Positions 53,801 to 63,478 of a stretch of 64,000 bases of DNA are shown here, piece after piece (the stretch's first letter is position 1; each line of letters starts with the position of its first letter). Origin of the DNA: Pontiella sulfatireligans (GTDB lineage: Bacteria; Verrucomicrobiota; Kiritimatiellia; Kiritimatiellales; Pontiellaceae). The stretch lies in contig NZ_CAAHFH010000003.1 of assembly GCF_900890705.1 (NCBI RefSeq), forward strand, positions 310,001-374,000, given 5' to 3'. The notes beneath the pieces are model-generated. The model made no database searches. It saw only the letters and a list, made by a program, of their open reading frames with translations, and was not told the DNA's origin. The position numbers and the translations under genes were made by a program.

Positions 53801-55527
53801 ATGCGCCGAAACCAGGTCGGATACGAAAACTTACAATCGTCGATGGTGATGTATTCACTGTCCATGATGTCCACGGTGGAAGCGAAGAAATCAATATTTT
53901 CGATCGAGACATATTGACTGTCGCGCATCGTGATGCCGTAGGAGATCGTCTTGCCGAAGAGATTCAGGTTGTTGGGATCCAATCCATCCAACGGCCAGAA
54001 ATAGACCAGGCCACTGTCCATGTCGTAATACCACTCGCCCGGAATATCCAGCGCATTGAGGTGCTCAATCAGGAACGGGCCGGATCCCTTGTCGTACGGG
54101 TTCACGACCGGTTCGTGAACCAGCACATTGCTTCCCGCCTCATGGGTTAGGATATTCCTCGAAAACTGCGATTCTGAATGGAAGTTCAGAACAATCGATC
54201 CGCCCGCAAAACTGACGCCCTCGCCGGCCAGGTCGTGCGCCGCCGCATTGTTGGTCAAAATCCCGGCGGCATTCCACGAGCTGTCCATATCGCCCCACGT
54301 GCCGATGTCCCACCAGGTACCTTCAACCGGCGTGCAATCGTCGTCCTGAAGCTGGATGGGATCGCACGGATGCCCAACCGTCACATTCGGCCAGCGAGCC
54401 ACCACCTGCATGCGATCGTCCACAAACAGCTGCCAGATATCCTGCTCCACGGACGTCACCCAAACCGAATGGCCGTTCAGGTTAGTGGGCGTCCAGGTTC
54501 CAAGGATTGGAATCGTTCCATCAATCACCGGCTGCTCTCCGGGATAGTTCCGGATGCAGAAAGATCCCTCCTCCAACCCCACTGCAGTGTCGATGGATAC
54601 CTCTTCATGATAGCGCCCGCCGCGCACATAAACCGTGCTGCCCGGGGACATCGTGTCCACGGCATGCTGAATCGACGCGAAAGGAGCTTCAAGGCTTCCG
54701 CTGGCGGAGTCGCTCCCGTTCGTCGCCACATAATAATCGCCCACTGGCAGTAACCCGGGGGTCACATCGGCATAGCTGGTTCCAATCCGGATTTCGTCGT
54801 ACCCGGGGCCGCGGTTGGATTCGATGGTTAGCGTATCCAGGACCGTCTCATCCAAATCGGCTTGAACGGTTGCTCCGGGCACTCCGGGAAGAACGAGGTC
54901 GGTTCCCACCGAATAGAGCGACAGCACATCTTCTCCGGAACCGCCGCTGTTGAAGGAAATTTTACCGACAATAAACTGCGAAATATCGACGCCGGTCAGC
55001 AGCAGGGAGGTTCCGTCCAGCCTGGCTCCCGCATTATTCCATACCGCCGCCACCAGATTGATATTATCCGAATTGACGAACCCGAAGCCGGCGTTGCCGT
55101 CGACCGTATTGTCCGGCGCACTTCCGTCTTCAGCCAGAGCACTCCCGGCAATGGCAAAGCCTTCATTTTGCGACGGCCGGATGATCACACTGAACCACAA
55201 CTCGGGCGCGGCATCCAAATCCCCCGAAAGCGGGCGGGCCAGATATTCCGTTCCACCGGTGCTCGTGCGTTTCAGCCGGTTGCCGGCAATGCCCAGGCCG
55301 CCCCATGAATCGCCACCCGAAACTATACTGAAGTTGGCATCTCCGGTATCGGGCTGGCTGTTAACCCATGCACTGCCGAAGCCGCTTCCGCCATTCAGTC
55401 CCTCGACCTGATCCGGCCCCGTTGTCGCGACATAATCAAACCCTTCGTAAGCAAGCAAAACCGCCTTCACCTGAACCGCGAACGGTCCTGCAAACAAAAC
55501 CAAAGCAATCAGCATAGCTTTTTTCAT
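50821..55527 (-). CDS. Giant secreted beta-helix protein with LamG-like, CBM96-like, FN3 and tail domains
   Basis: The protein has 1568 residues. Order: signal peptide (about 1-22); LamG-like domain opening LLAYEGFDYVATT (to about 265); DUF1565-like segment GDYYVATNGSDSASG; the WQLFVDDRMQVVARWPN motif (about 375); a beta-helix (about 530-900); a Fn3-like segment (NVHFGTNSG, YYWRVDTVT); a DNRLRE/CBM96-like domain (about 1045-1200); a fibronectin III domain (about 1205-1300; INLKWDANEE, YYYKVRALD); a jelly roll (to about 1450); and the shared tail module (DPDGDGLVNLAEYGLGG, ending FIRLRISIE). It probably binds and processes a polysaccharide outside the cell. The start has AAGGAG upstream, 14 bp after the preceding gene, so they form one operon. 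Confidence 0.9.
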   Translation of the reverse strand: MKKAMLIALVLFAGPFAVQVKAVLLAYEGFDYVATTGPDQVEGLNGGSGFGSAWVNSQPDTGDANFSIVSGGDSWGGLGIAGNRLKRTSTGGTEYLARPLSGDLDAAPELWFSVIIRPSQNEGFAIAGSALAEDGSAPDNTVDGNAGFGFVNSDNINLVAAVWNNAGARLDGTSLLLTGVDISQFIVGKISFNSGGSGEDVLSLYSVGTDLVLPGVPGATVQADLDETVLDTLTIESNRGPGYDEIRIGTSYADVTPGLLPVGDYYVATNGSDSASGSLEAPFASIQHAVDTMSPGSTVYVRGGRYHEEVSIDTAVGLEEGSFCIRNYPGEQPVIDGTIPILGTWTPTNLNGHSVWVTSVEQDIWQLFVDDRMQVVARWPNVTVGHPCDPIQLQDDDCTPVEGTWWDIGTWGDMDSSWNAAGILTNNAAAHDLAGEGVSFAGGSIVLNFHSESQFSRNILTHEAGSNVLVHEPVVNPYDKGSGPFLIEHLNALDIPGEWYYDMDSGLVYFWPLDGLDPNNLNLFGKTISYGITMRDSQYVSIENIDFFASTVDIMDSEYITIDDCKFSYPTWFRRMLSEHTYNMAGAPLSARPEPMGEGGTFFQGNSGGSYNTLRNCIFEYSDGLVDMYNGYGNVVDNNLFHHWSFTGMASYILNMNSSPESVQRRNTFHTNGSKVMSKHSGADVEYSRASWFGYFQMDGSAWQCAGGDGWGGPSDGLRRHHNWHHQAMKSGFRWDGFDGYNGWNDHVVSWNVPSSLMIKGDYHQTHNNTSFQLHDPVDNAMRVLDDNESVPLEERNANSHTYNNLAESISGARSGYVPLNGHEAGNWNGYLHTTPGDTADKQLRDPANLDFRPKEGSVLIDAGVVVTDLITPMPPQATVLADITEGYLGSAPDIGAYEYGDTHYWIPGYQSAEASTPVPPDGSTTVKPDADLMWLEGRDSVSHNVHFGTNSGSLAFLTNQTNNIFDPGELLADQRYYWRVDTVTATGTVTGAEWSFVPGEPVFLAYKRLVPDGDTYVAMETPDANFGASETIAMASYVDLTYVRHGYMRFDVDVTNPVVSATLNIRNTDGATAGNVGILTMTDTSWNEMTMTWNTKPDIDGVLLDRQDVVGGTWQAFDVSGGVTADGLVSFGLIRDPGDSRRSVLSRESAYPPVLEIEYQITEEEMGYPPVAPQNLVAAGRENQINLKWDANEEPFVVGYYIYRTDYLDDDFVQLNPIVVTTPSYTDTDVQLGVTYYYKVRALDQFGRFSSGSTYVNASPLEAGSFNWVELTYDDFEDGFGSYTDGGLDCMLYTSTDPLTNYAHQGVSAVNVQVSGEAASFFHTEGIDVHAPDYQQIKVEFWFMPISMDSGGPDGFLVQYYDGSEWQTVREYVTEIDFTNSVFQFEEVIIDEFDYNFHADMKIRFMCDANGGGDDVYFDEIRVTAAEAAGAESPYELWGSEYGLSSTDADYLADPDGDGLVNLAEYGLGGIPTNGSIDAAILPTFGKVEEGGTNWMEYIYRRRTDAAVRGLGYTVESTTSLLSNDWNTGGVIDAGSGPLETGFEVVTNRISTEFETNQFIRLRISIE

Positions 55528-55541
55528 GAATACTCCTTGCC

Positions 55542-58500
55542 CTACGGGATGCTTACTTCGACCCGGTAGAAGCTTTCCTGTTCAGTTGCCGGCAGCGGTA
55601 AATCGACCGTGTGTCCAGTCCCTGGAACCAGGTTGGTTGCGGTGTTCCAAACATTGGAAACCAGGTTTTCAGACATCTCAACCGCATAGTTCCGGTTGGT
55701 CGAGGTCAGGAACGACAGCGCAAATTCCACCGTATTGGTCGGACTCCCCGAAACCGCAAAGACGGAGTTCGAATTGGTTGGATCCGTGTCGGCGACATAT
55801 TCTCCAAAATTGTCGACGCCGTCGAGATCGGCATCGGTGTTGTCGACGATGTGTCCAAAGTAGTCCGTTTCCCACCAGTCGGGAATATTGTTGGTGTTCA
55901 GATCGGCCGTGTCGGAAATATAGCTCACCGCGAGGTATGGGACGCTGCCCGACTCCTTGGAATACCAGTCGAGCGCATCCGTGATCGGCGAGGACATCCC
56001 CACCGTCCAAACGCCCTTGTTGGTGATCCAGCTTGTCGTGTCGAACTCGACCCACTCATCGGCAACCCTGTGTTCCACCGTATCGATGGCCGGACCGCGC
56101 ACAGGGGCATTGATTCCCACGATGGTTCCTTCCGCCCAATCGTTGCTGCTCACGCTGTGCATCAGTGCATTGGTGATGTACTCCGTTGTGCGGATGAAAA
56201 CGCGGGCCGAATCAAACAATGCGTCATCCAAATCGCCGGTATCGAATTTCAGGTAGCCAAAGCGGGTGGTTCCGCGAATCTTGATGATGGTTTCAGCCCC
56301 ATGGTTGACCGTATCGTTGACAGGAACCTGCACCCACGAGTCGTCGGAGACCGGAATATGCACCACGGCGACCTTGGAGGATGGATCAACAACCGTATCC
56401 GTCATAAAGCTGCTCACCGTCGGTGCCCAGTTGGTGCCATGCGCATTGGCCGCCTGGCAGCGGTAGTTGTAGAGCGTGTCGCTGGAGAGGATCAAGAGAT
56501 TCGTCGAGAAGCTGTTCGCTTGAATCCCCATGCCAATAATATTGGTTGCTCCGCCGTCGGCCCACCAATGAATACTCACCTCGGAATCCGACGCTCCATT
56601 CGTGATCTGTCCGCCAATCGTTGCCGAGTTAGTCGTTATGTTTTCGGCGGGGGAGTTTATGACTTCCGGCGGAATGGCCAACGAAATCGTGGTGAAGGTT
56701 TCAACCGGGGCGGCCCAGCTGGAGCCATAGCTGTTTTCCGCATAGCAGCGGTAGTTATGGAGCGTGCCGCTCGGAAGCCCGGAAAGAGGCAGGGCAAAGG
56801 TGTAGGACTGCGCGCCCATATCAACCACGTTGGTTGCTCCGCCGTCGCTCCACCAGTGGATCCAGACCCTGGAACCCGTACCGCCATCGGTGATCTGCCC
56901 GCCGAGGATCGCCGAGTTGGTTGACACATTTTCCGCCGCTGTATTGACGATGCCGGGCGCCTGCACCGTCGCGCTGGCAGGCGTGAACGACCAGACTTCG
57001 CCGGTCACGGTGCCGGTCGGAGTAACGGAATCGATGCGCCAGTAGTAGGGCTGCGCAAACAGGCCGAGCGGATCATAAATATTGTTTCCCACATTCGCCT
57101 TAAACTCCGGCGAGGCGGGTGTGGCATTCGCCACGGAATTAGAATCAGTGCCCAGATAGACCTCGCTCGAAGTGGCGTCCAGGGCAGGCTGCCAAATCAG
57201 CGAGGCGGAACCCTTGGCATCGGTCGTGCCTTCCGGGGGAATCGGCATGGAAGCCGCCGCCGCCTTGTGGCCCGCAATCCAGAAATTGGACGCCCCATAT
57301 TCATAGGCGCCGATGTCCGGCGCATCACCGACATAGCCATCGGTCACGCCCGGATAAACAACACCGGCATCGACAATGTCGGCCCCGGGGATTGGACGGT
57401 AGTCAAGGTTGTCGGGATCGCGCAGCTGGGTGCGTATATCCATACCGAGGTCATATCCATCCCAATTATGATCGTAAATTCCCGGAACGGGGGATCCGTC
57501 TGTCGTTGTCCCCGCAATCTGGCGGGCAAAATTGTTGCGCGTAATCGTGTTGGTATTGGCTGGCATCGGCAGATCCCCATACGGGGCGGACTCCACCACA
57601 ATCTCCGGCCGGGCCGAGCTGTAGATCCCGGAGTTGTTGATGATCTCGTTGTTCTCGTGGTTGCCGATGAAAACGGTGGAATTCATGTTCGGCCCCCAAC
57701 CGACCGAATGATGAACCCGGCCGCCGATTCCGCCGGAGCCGTCGAAGCGAATGCCCAGGCGAGACCAGTCGTGTACCCAGTTCCAGCCAATGTTAGCGTC
57801 AGTTTGTTTAGCAACCAACACCTGCACCATGGCACCGTCGTGCTGCTTGTAGCCTCCGTTGTAGAAATTATTGTATTCTGTCGTTCCCACATTGCCCTGC
57901 AACAGCCCGACCGATGCTCCGAAACTATGCAGCGTATTGTGCCGGAAGGTAACGCGGTCTCCGCTAATGTTGAGTGCTGGCATCACGGACGGAAGCTCGG
58001 AGCAGCTGTAGTCGATGTGGTGGAAATAGCAGTTTTCAATCGTGCTGTCATCACCGCTCACCGAGATACCATGTCCGTCCGTATAGGCGAACGTGCAATT
58101 GTAGACCTCGGCGAAATCGCTGTTCACCTGGGTCGTCTGGGGCGTCTCAATGATGCGTAACATACGGCGGGTGCAGCTCGGATAAGTCAGTTCTCCATTT
58201 TCAACCCGTGCACGCAGGCAACCGTCCAGATTAAAGGTGCCTGCAAAAAAATCGATTCCGGAGACTAGCAGGTCATCACAATCAGTGGCGGTAAAGCAGT
58301 AGGTCGTTTTCTTGCCCTTGATTTCCAGTGCCGCCGGATTTCCGCCGCCGGGGACCCAAACATATAGGTTTGATGTGGCCGTATCGAAAAACCATTCATT
58401 TTCAGCGTCGAGCAGCTCCAGCTTGCCCACAACAAAATAATAATGCTCCTTGTCCTTATATCCCCCGGAAGAGACGGGCGCGTGCGTAAACATATTGGAT

Positions 58501-59129
58501 CCGGGCACGTGCGAATCAACCACCCGCGTCCATGTCCTGAAGCTGCCCACATTAAGCACGGCAATCGCATTGCTAATGTTGAGTCCCGATGCGGCCAGAT
58601 CAATGTCGCTATGCGGCTTGTCATAGAAAACACCATTGCTGTTGGTGGGCGCTACGGAATTTCGAGGGGCTCGCCCCTCCCCCCAATGGTCGGATTCCCA
58701 CTGTTCCCAGAAATCAATGTTCGGATCGGCATTCGGCCAGCGTGCCGGAATCATCATTTCACCGTCAGCGAACAGCTGCCAAATAGCTGCAGTCAACGTG
58801 GTCTTGTAAATGTTTCCAGAATGCGGCGTCCAGTTGTTCGTAATCGCAGCGGAGCCATCAAGAATCACGGTTTCATCGTTGTAGGCAAAAAAGGTCAGGT
58901 CATCCGTATTGGAAACCGTGATCTCCTCGTGGTAGCGCCCACCTCGGATGAAGCAGCTGTCGCCTGCTCCCATTTGCGTTACAGCAAAGGAAATGGTTGC
59001 AAACGGCGCACCCATCGCCCCGCCCGAAGGATCATTCGTTCCGGTTGTCGAAACATAATAATCCGTAGCCTGTGCCGACAAAACACTGCTTCCGAGCAGA
59101 ATGCTGCCCATGGTACTCATCAACTTCAT
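55542..59129 (-). CDS. Giant secreted beta-helix protein with CBM96-like and tail domains
   Basis: The protein has 1195 residues from the ATG at 59129 (AGAGGGG five bases upstream; ATGs at 59132 and 59150 are alternatives). A signal peptide precedes a DUF1565-like segment (DYYVSTTGTNDPSGG, FIRGGRYHEEI). The WQLFADGEMMIPARWPN motif lies near 125-141, and a beta-helix covers about 290-560. Then comes a YYWRIDSVT Fn3-like segment, two near-identical repeats of about 90 residues (NTAAENVSTNSAILGGQITD and NSPAENITTNSATIGGQITN), a DNRLRE/CBM96-like domain (about 930-1080) and a tail module (DADLDGVDNFGEY). It is the first gene of the operon with 50821. Confidence 0.9.
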   Translation of the reverse strand: MKLMSTMGSILLGSSVLSAQATDYYVSTTGTNDPSGGAMGAPFATISFAVTQMGAGDSCFIRGGRYHEEITVSNTDDLTFFAYNDETVILDGSAAITNNWTPHSGNIYKTTLTAAIWQLFADGEMMIPARWPNADPNIDFWEQWESDHWGEGRAPRNSVAPTNSNGVFYDKPHSDIDLAASGLNISNAIAVLNVGSFRTWTRVVDSHVPGSNMFTHAPVSSGGYKDKEHYYFVVGKLELLDAENEWFFDTATSNLYVWVPGGGNPAALEIKGKKTTYCFTATDCDDLLVSGIDFFAGTFNLDGCLRARVENGELTYPSCTRRMLRIIETPQTTQVNSDFAEVYNCTFAYTDGHGISVSGDDSTIENCYFHHIDYSCSELPSVMPALNISGDRVTFRHNTLHSFGASVGLLQGNVGTTEYNNFYNGGYKQHDGAMVQVLVAKQTDANIGWNWVHDWSRLGIRFDGSGGIGGRVHHSVGWGPNMNSTVFIGNHENNEIINNSGIYSSARPEIVVESAPYGDLPMPANTNTITRNNFARQIAGTTTDGSPVPGIYDHNWDGYDLGMDIRTQLRDPDNLDYRPIPGADIVDAGVVYPGVTDGYVGDAPDIGAYEYGASNFWIAGHKAAAASMPIPPEGTTDAKGSASLIWQPALDATSSEVYLGTDSNSVANATPASPEFKANVGNNIYDPLGLFAQPYYWRIDSVTPTGTVTGEVWSFTPASATVQAPGIVNTAAENVSTNSAILGGQITDGGTGSRVWIHWWSDGGATNVVDMGAQSYTFALPLSGLPSGTLHNYRCYAENSYGSSWAAPVETFTTISLAIPPEVINSPAENITTNSATIGGQITNGASDSEVSIHWWADGGATNIIGMGIQANSFSTNLLILSSDTLYNYRCQAANAHGTNWAPTVSSFMTDTVVDPSSKVAVVHIPVSDDSWVQVPVNDTVNHGAETIIKIRGTTRFGYLKFDTGDLDDALFDSARVFIRTTEYITNALMHSVSSNDWAEGTIVGINAPVRGPAIDTVEHRVADEWVEFDTTSWITNKGVWTVGMSSPITDALDWYSKESGSVPYLAVSYISDTADLNTNNIPDWWETDYFGHIVDNTDADLDGVDNFGEYVADTDPTNSNSVFAVSGSPTNTVEFALSFLTSTNRNYAVEMSENLVSNVWNTATNLVPGTGHTVDLPLPATEQESFYRVEVSIP

Positions 59130-59295
59130 CATGACCCCTCTTGTTGGCATAGAAACGTTACTGTGTAGGTGTAAATCCCAACCAAAGTCGACATTTTGAC
59201 GTTTTTTAACAAACCGTTTGAAAAAAGGATCAAATTCACAACGTGTTGCGGTATTTCATTTTTTGACTGATTTAATAAAACCAAGGATCCCTTTT

Positions 59296-60888
59296 ATGAC
59301 AAACCGTAGAAACATTGCAGGCGTATTGGCCGTTTGCTCGATTTTCAGTGCAAGCTTCGCAATAGCAGAGCGCCCGAACATCCTGTTCATTGTTTCCGAT
59401 GACCAGTGGCGTTCGGAATTCAATTTTTTACACGAAGGCCAGGACAAGAAGGGAAATCCGCTCAACCTGACGCCAACCATCGACCGCCTCTCTAACGAGG
59501 GCATCATCCTAGATCGTATGTATGCCACCTCAACCGTTTGCACCCCCAGCCGCTACAGCGTGCTGACTGGCGAATATCCGAGCCGCAGCACGGACAAGGG
59601 CTTCCTCAACGACATGAAGGAATACGGCAACCAGCCTAACCCGCACTTCAACGTTCATGTCACACCGGGCAAAGCGAACATGGGCAGCGTGCTCAAAGCC
59701 AATGGTTATTTCACGGGCTTTTCCGGTAAAAACCATGTACTGCACGACGAGGCAATCAAGACGCTGAGCATAAAGGAATTCCGTGATGCGGATCCATTCG
59801 ATGCCAAAACGCAGGCCTTTCTTCAGGAAAAGCAGGCCCTCGAAGTACAAAGCGTGCTGAACAATGGATTTGATTATGCGGCCAGCATTTATGCCGGCAA
59901 TGTACCCGGTCATATGCCTATCAAAATGGAAGCACACAACATGGACTGGATCACTAAGGGCGGACTCGACTTCCTTGATCTGGCAGCAAAACAGGACAAG
60001 CCGTTCTACCTGCACTTCTGCACGACGCTTAACCATGGCCCGGGCCCAGCCGGACATAAATATTCAGCGAATCCCAGCTTCACGCCTGCTGGCGTGCTGG
60101 AAAAGGCGCTGAACGTTCAACCGGGCAGAGACACCATTCCTAAAAGGCTCGAAGCCGCAGGCATTGATGTCATCGGGGATCACGCCGATGCGCTCTGGCT
60201 CGACGATGGCATCAATGCCATCGTTTCTAAACTTGAAGCCATGGGCGAGCTCGACAACACCATCATCTTTTTCTTCGTCGATAACGGCATGGAGGCCAAG
60301 GGAGCGCTCTACGAAGGCGGCGCGCTTGTTCCGGCATTTGTTTGGGCAAAAGATCTAAAGGGCGGCCGCCGCTCGGAGCAGCTACTCGGTAATATTGATT
60401 TTGCTCCCACCGTATACGAACTGTGCGGCATTCCATCGGCCAGTTATCCAATGATGGATGGCAAAAGTTTTATCGATATTCTAAGAGGCAAAGAAACGTC
60501 TAACCGCGAGGACATTCATCTGCAGATCGGCTCCACGCGCGCCGTGATCAAAGACGGATTTAAATATATAGCATGGCGTGTGCATCCCGAGCGCGAAGCC
60601 AACCTTGATCTTCCAACGTCTGGACCTCCCAAGTCGCTCTACCACATTGCCTCTACCCGCGGTGGCCGCGGCCTTGAAAAGAAGATCCCGAAAAACTATG
60701 CCGCCTATTGGGATGTCGACCAACTCTACGATCTCTCCAAAGATCCGAATGAGCAGAATAATCTGGCCAACCATCCGGAGTATGCTCAAAAACTGCAGCA
60801 ACTGAAAAAACAGTTGGCGGAACAGCTCGCCAATCAACCCGGTACTTTTGCAGAGTTCAAATCATCGGATCAGCCGTCGGGAAAATAA
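59296..60888 (+). CDS. Secreted sulfatase (CTPSR)
   Basis: The protein has 530 residues from the ATG at 59296; the frame is open to 59218, but the signal peptide (about 1-24, ending FAIA) begins at 59296 and AAGGAT precedes it. ERPNILFIVSDDQ opens the mature enzyme, and the formylglycine cysteine is C82 in CTPSR, followed by LTGEYPSR. FFVDNGMEAKGALYEGG (about 332-350) is the second metal segment. Its length is normal for the family. It is divergent from the large minus-strand operon and upstream of a beta-helix gene. Confidence 0.93.
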   Translation: MTNRRNIAGVLAVCSIFSASFAIAERPNILFIVSDDQWRSEFNFLHEGQDKKGNPLNLTPTIDRLSNEGIILDRMYATSTVCTPSRYSVLTGEYPSRSTDKGFLNDMKEYGNQPNPHFNVHVTPGKANMGSVLKANGYFTGFSGKNHVLHDEAIKTLSIKEFRDADPFDAKTQAFLQEKQALEVQSVLNNGFDYAASIYAGNVPGHMPIKMEAHNMDWITKGGLDFLDLAAKQDKPFYLHFCTTLNHGPGPAGHKYSANPSFTPAGVLEKALNVQPGRDTIPKRLEAAGIDVIGDHADALWLDDGINAIVSKLEAMGELDNTIIFFFVDNGMEAKGALYEGGALVPAFVWAKDLKGGRRSEQLLGNIDFAPTVYELCGIPSASYPMMDGKSFIDILRGKETSNREDIHLQIGSTRAVIKDGFKYIAWRVHPEREANLDLPTSGPPKSLYHIASTRGGRGLEKKIPKNYAAYWDVDQLYDLSKDPNEQNNLANHPEYAQKLQQLKKQLAEQLANQPGTFAEFKSSDQPSGK

Positions 60889-60915
60889 TCGTCCGATAAC
60901 CATATAAATGAAGCT

Positions 60916-60979
60916 CCTCGGGGCAAGCCCGCGAGGTATCAAGTTGTTTTCTGTTTTAGTATGTACGACGCAAGCGTCG
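60916..60979. repeat. Pair of hairpins with GC-AA-GC tips
   Basis: Two hairpins follow the sulfatase stop. The first (60916-60936) pairs CCTCG and GGGC with GCCC and CGAGG, with one bulged G. The second (60966-60979) is a perfect CGACGC-AA-GCGTCG. Both have an AA loop closed by G-C pairs. They could terminate transcription or be REP-type repeats; a genome-wide count was not possible. Confidence 0.4.
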
Positions 60980-61040
60980 GGGAATTAGACCCACCTTTGA
61001 TTAAAATCAAACTTTCGGCGAATACGGGTGTTAAATATTT

Positions 61041-63341
61041 ATGATGAACTACATATCTCGTTTGCTTAGCATTTTTATCCTTTCATGCTCTGTATCCGCG
61101 CAGGGTGCCGAATTTTTCGTTTCACCCACTGAGGGAAACGACCGGAATAATGGAAGCCAAACAAGCCCGTTTAAAACCATTGAACAGGCTGCTCAGGCCA
61201 TGACCCCCGGTGATACATGCTGGTTGCGCAACGGGCGTTATCAGTGCGAATCCGTACTTAAAGGCATCCGGGGCACAGCGGACATGCCCATGATATTCAA
61301 ACCCTTCCCCGGCGAACGCGCCGTCATGGACGGCACTCGCCAGCTCCCGTCCAAATGGACACCGTGGAAAAATAACATCTATAAAATGAAGCTCAACGAA
61401 CCGGTCTGGCAGCTTTTTTCGGGCAGCAGCCTTATTTATGTGGCTCGTTGGCCCAACGCCTCGTTCGAGGATGGATCGATCTGGCGCATGGAGCAGAGCA
61501 TGCGCTTCACCGATCGAACGTTTAAAAAAGGGGCATATCTGGGAAAAACCACCGACGGCGTGATCTGCGACCGGAATCCGGAATCACACGATGGCGACTC
61601 GGGCGATGAGGGTGCTGTCCGACTGAATGTCCGCAGCGACATCAACCAAACCACGCTCGCCGAAACGGGTATCGATTTCACCGATGCCATCGCTGTTCTG
61701 AATATCGGCCACTGGCTGACCTGGGCCCGCCCGATCACAAAGCATAAGGCCGGCGATGACTGGTTTAAATACGATGCAGGCGGCACCCGTATGTCCAAGT
61801 ATGTCGCCTACTACATTCTCGGGCTTCCCGCGCTCGACCGTCCCAATGAATGGTGGTACGACGCCAGCACCAAAACCATCTACCTCCGTGCAGCGGGCGA
61901 TCAGAATCCCAACAAGCTTCCAATCTCTGGAAAGGTACGCGACTTCAGCCTGCGACTGATCGACTGTTCGCATCTCGTTTTCCAAGGAGTGGAATTTTTC
62001 GGCAGCACCTTTTCCATGAACGAGTGCGACCATGTGGTGATTGAAGATGGAAGCCTGACCTATCCCTCCACACACAAATTCATGCTCGGCGACTTCAGTT
62101 GGTTTCATGAAACCAACTCCGATATGGCAACGGACAAAAACAACCGCCGGAAATCCGGAAAGAACTTCATGACGCATATCGTAAACGAGGGTGACGGCCC
62201 CTTTGGAAACGTGCTGCGCAACTGTGAAATCGCCTTCCCGAACTCTCCTGCCATCAATCTCGACAGCCCGGGCAGCATCATTGAAAACTGCTACATCCAC
62301 GACATCGAGTGGGACGTGAATTCCGGTGGAGGGAGTGGATCCGTGCCCGGAGGAAAAGGCGCCATTATCCGCCGTAACACCGTGCATTCCGGCGGAAACT
62401 CCGAAGGGATCCGACCCGGTACAGGATCGATCGTCGAATACAACCGGTTGTGGAATATGGGCAATCTCCAGCATGACGGCTCCGCCATTAATATCGGAAC
62501 CGGCGCGCAGACCGGCACCACGGTTCGCTACAACTGGGTGCACGATACCAATCGCCAGGGCATCCGTTTCGACTCCACCACATCGCGCATGGGCTCCGGC
62601 GGCAGTGTTCATAACAATGTGATTTTCAACCTCGATTCCGGCGGCAGCAAGTTCAAGGGCGATCACCATCTGCTATTCAACAATACGTTCCACGACAGCT
62701 TTTTCGCCCTGCCCAATGGCTACGGCAACACACCTCCTCACAACCAAAACACCTTAGCCTGCAACACGCTCGCCGACATCATGGTGGCCTGGAACACCAA
62801 AAACCCCAACGAGGAAATCAATGCGCAGCTTGAAAACAACATCACGGGCGAAGGTGTAGTAAGCGAAAATCTGCGCGATCCCGCCAACCTCGACTTCCGC
62901 CCCAAACCCGGCTCAGAAATCATCGATGCCGGCTTCGTCTTGACCAACGCCGATAAACCCACGGAAACCATCACCGTCGAATTCCCTCCAACCCTTGGAA
63001 ACGCGCCCGACATCGGCGCCTATGAATCCGGCGATTCCACCTACTGGATACCGGGTCGCAAAGAAGCTGCAGCTTCATCCCCCGTTCCTCCGGACGGCGC
63101 GACAAACGTAAAGAAGAATGCCGACCTCATGTTCCTTGGTGCGTATAAGGCCGATAAATACATCGTCAACTTCATGAACACGGCGAAGGACCATAAAGGC
63201 AAAGTAGAATTATCCAATGCAAACATCGTGCATCCGGATGCACTGCGTGCAGGCCAAACCTATACCTGGCGCGTCGATGCCGTTTTGCTGGATGGATCAG
63301 TCGTCGAAGGCGACCTTTGGAATTTTACCGTTGAAAAATGA
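61041..63341 (+). CDS. Secreted beta-helix protein of the ARWP-motif family
   Basis: The protein has 766 residues. The signal peptide (about 1-22, ending AQGA) leads into a DUF1565-like segment (NDRNNGSQTSPFKTIEQAA, LRNGRYQCES). WQLFSGSSLIYVARWPN (about 121-137) is the family motif. The beta-helix covers about 300-600 (GSIIENCYIHDIEWDVN, GAIIRRNTVHSGGNSEG). The C-terminal 90 residues form a Fn3-like domain (KYIVNFMN, YTWRVDAVLLDG) as in the 50821 and 55542 proteins, but there is no tail module. No clear ribosome binding site is seen. The gene is followed by a fucosidase 137 bp downstream. Confidence 0.88.
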   Translation: MMNYISRLLSIFILSCSVSAQGAEFFVSPTEGNDRNNGSQTSPFKTIEQAAQAMTPGDTCWLRNGRYQCESVLKGIRGTADMPMIFKPFPGERAVMDGTRQLPSKWTPWKNNIYKMKLNEPVWQLFSGSSLIYVARWPNASFEDGSIWRMEQSMRFTDRTFKKGAYLGKTTDGVICDRNPESHDGDSGDEGAVRLNVRSDINQTTLAETGIDFTDAIAVLNIGHWLTWARPITKHKAGDDWFKYDAGGTRMSKYVAYYILGLPALDRPNEWWYDASTKTIYLRAAGDQNPNKLPISGKVRDFSLRLIDCSHLVFQGVEFFGSTFSMNECDHVVIEDGSLTYPSTHKFMLGDFSWFHETNSDMATDKNNRRKSGKNFMTHIVNEGDGPFGNVLRNCEIAFPNSPAINLDSPGSIIENCYIHDIEWDVNSGGGSGSVPGGKGAIIRRNTVHSGGNSEGIRPGTGSIVEYNRLWNMGNLQHDGSAINIGTGAQTGTTVRYNWVHDTNRQGIRFDSTTSRMGSGGSVHNNVIFNLDSGGSKFKGDHHLLFNNTFHDSFFALPNGYGNTPPHNQNTLACNTLADIMVAWNTKNPNEEINAQLENNITGEGVVSENLRDPANLDFRPKPGSEIIDAGFVLTNADKPTETITVEFPPTLGNAPDIGAYESGDSTYWIPGRKEAAASSPVPPDGATNVKKNADLMFLGAYKADKYIVNFMNTAKDHKGKVELSNANIVHPDALRAGQTYTWRVDAVLLDGSVVEGDLWNFTVEK

Positions 63342-63478
63342 TACTTCATTGCAACACGAATTATTCAACGAACAGCTGTTTTCAAATTTTATTTCAGGGA
63401 AACGTATAAAATGACCCTGCATGCGGAGTCTTTATATATGAGGACTATGAATTTTATCCCATTAGAACAGGAGAGAGC

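Noticed and set aside
55611..56924. A 437-codon open frame on the plus strand
   Set aside because: It is opposite the tandem-repeat part of the 55542 protein; its regularity mirrors the repeats on the coding strand.
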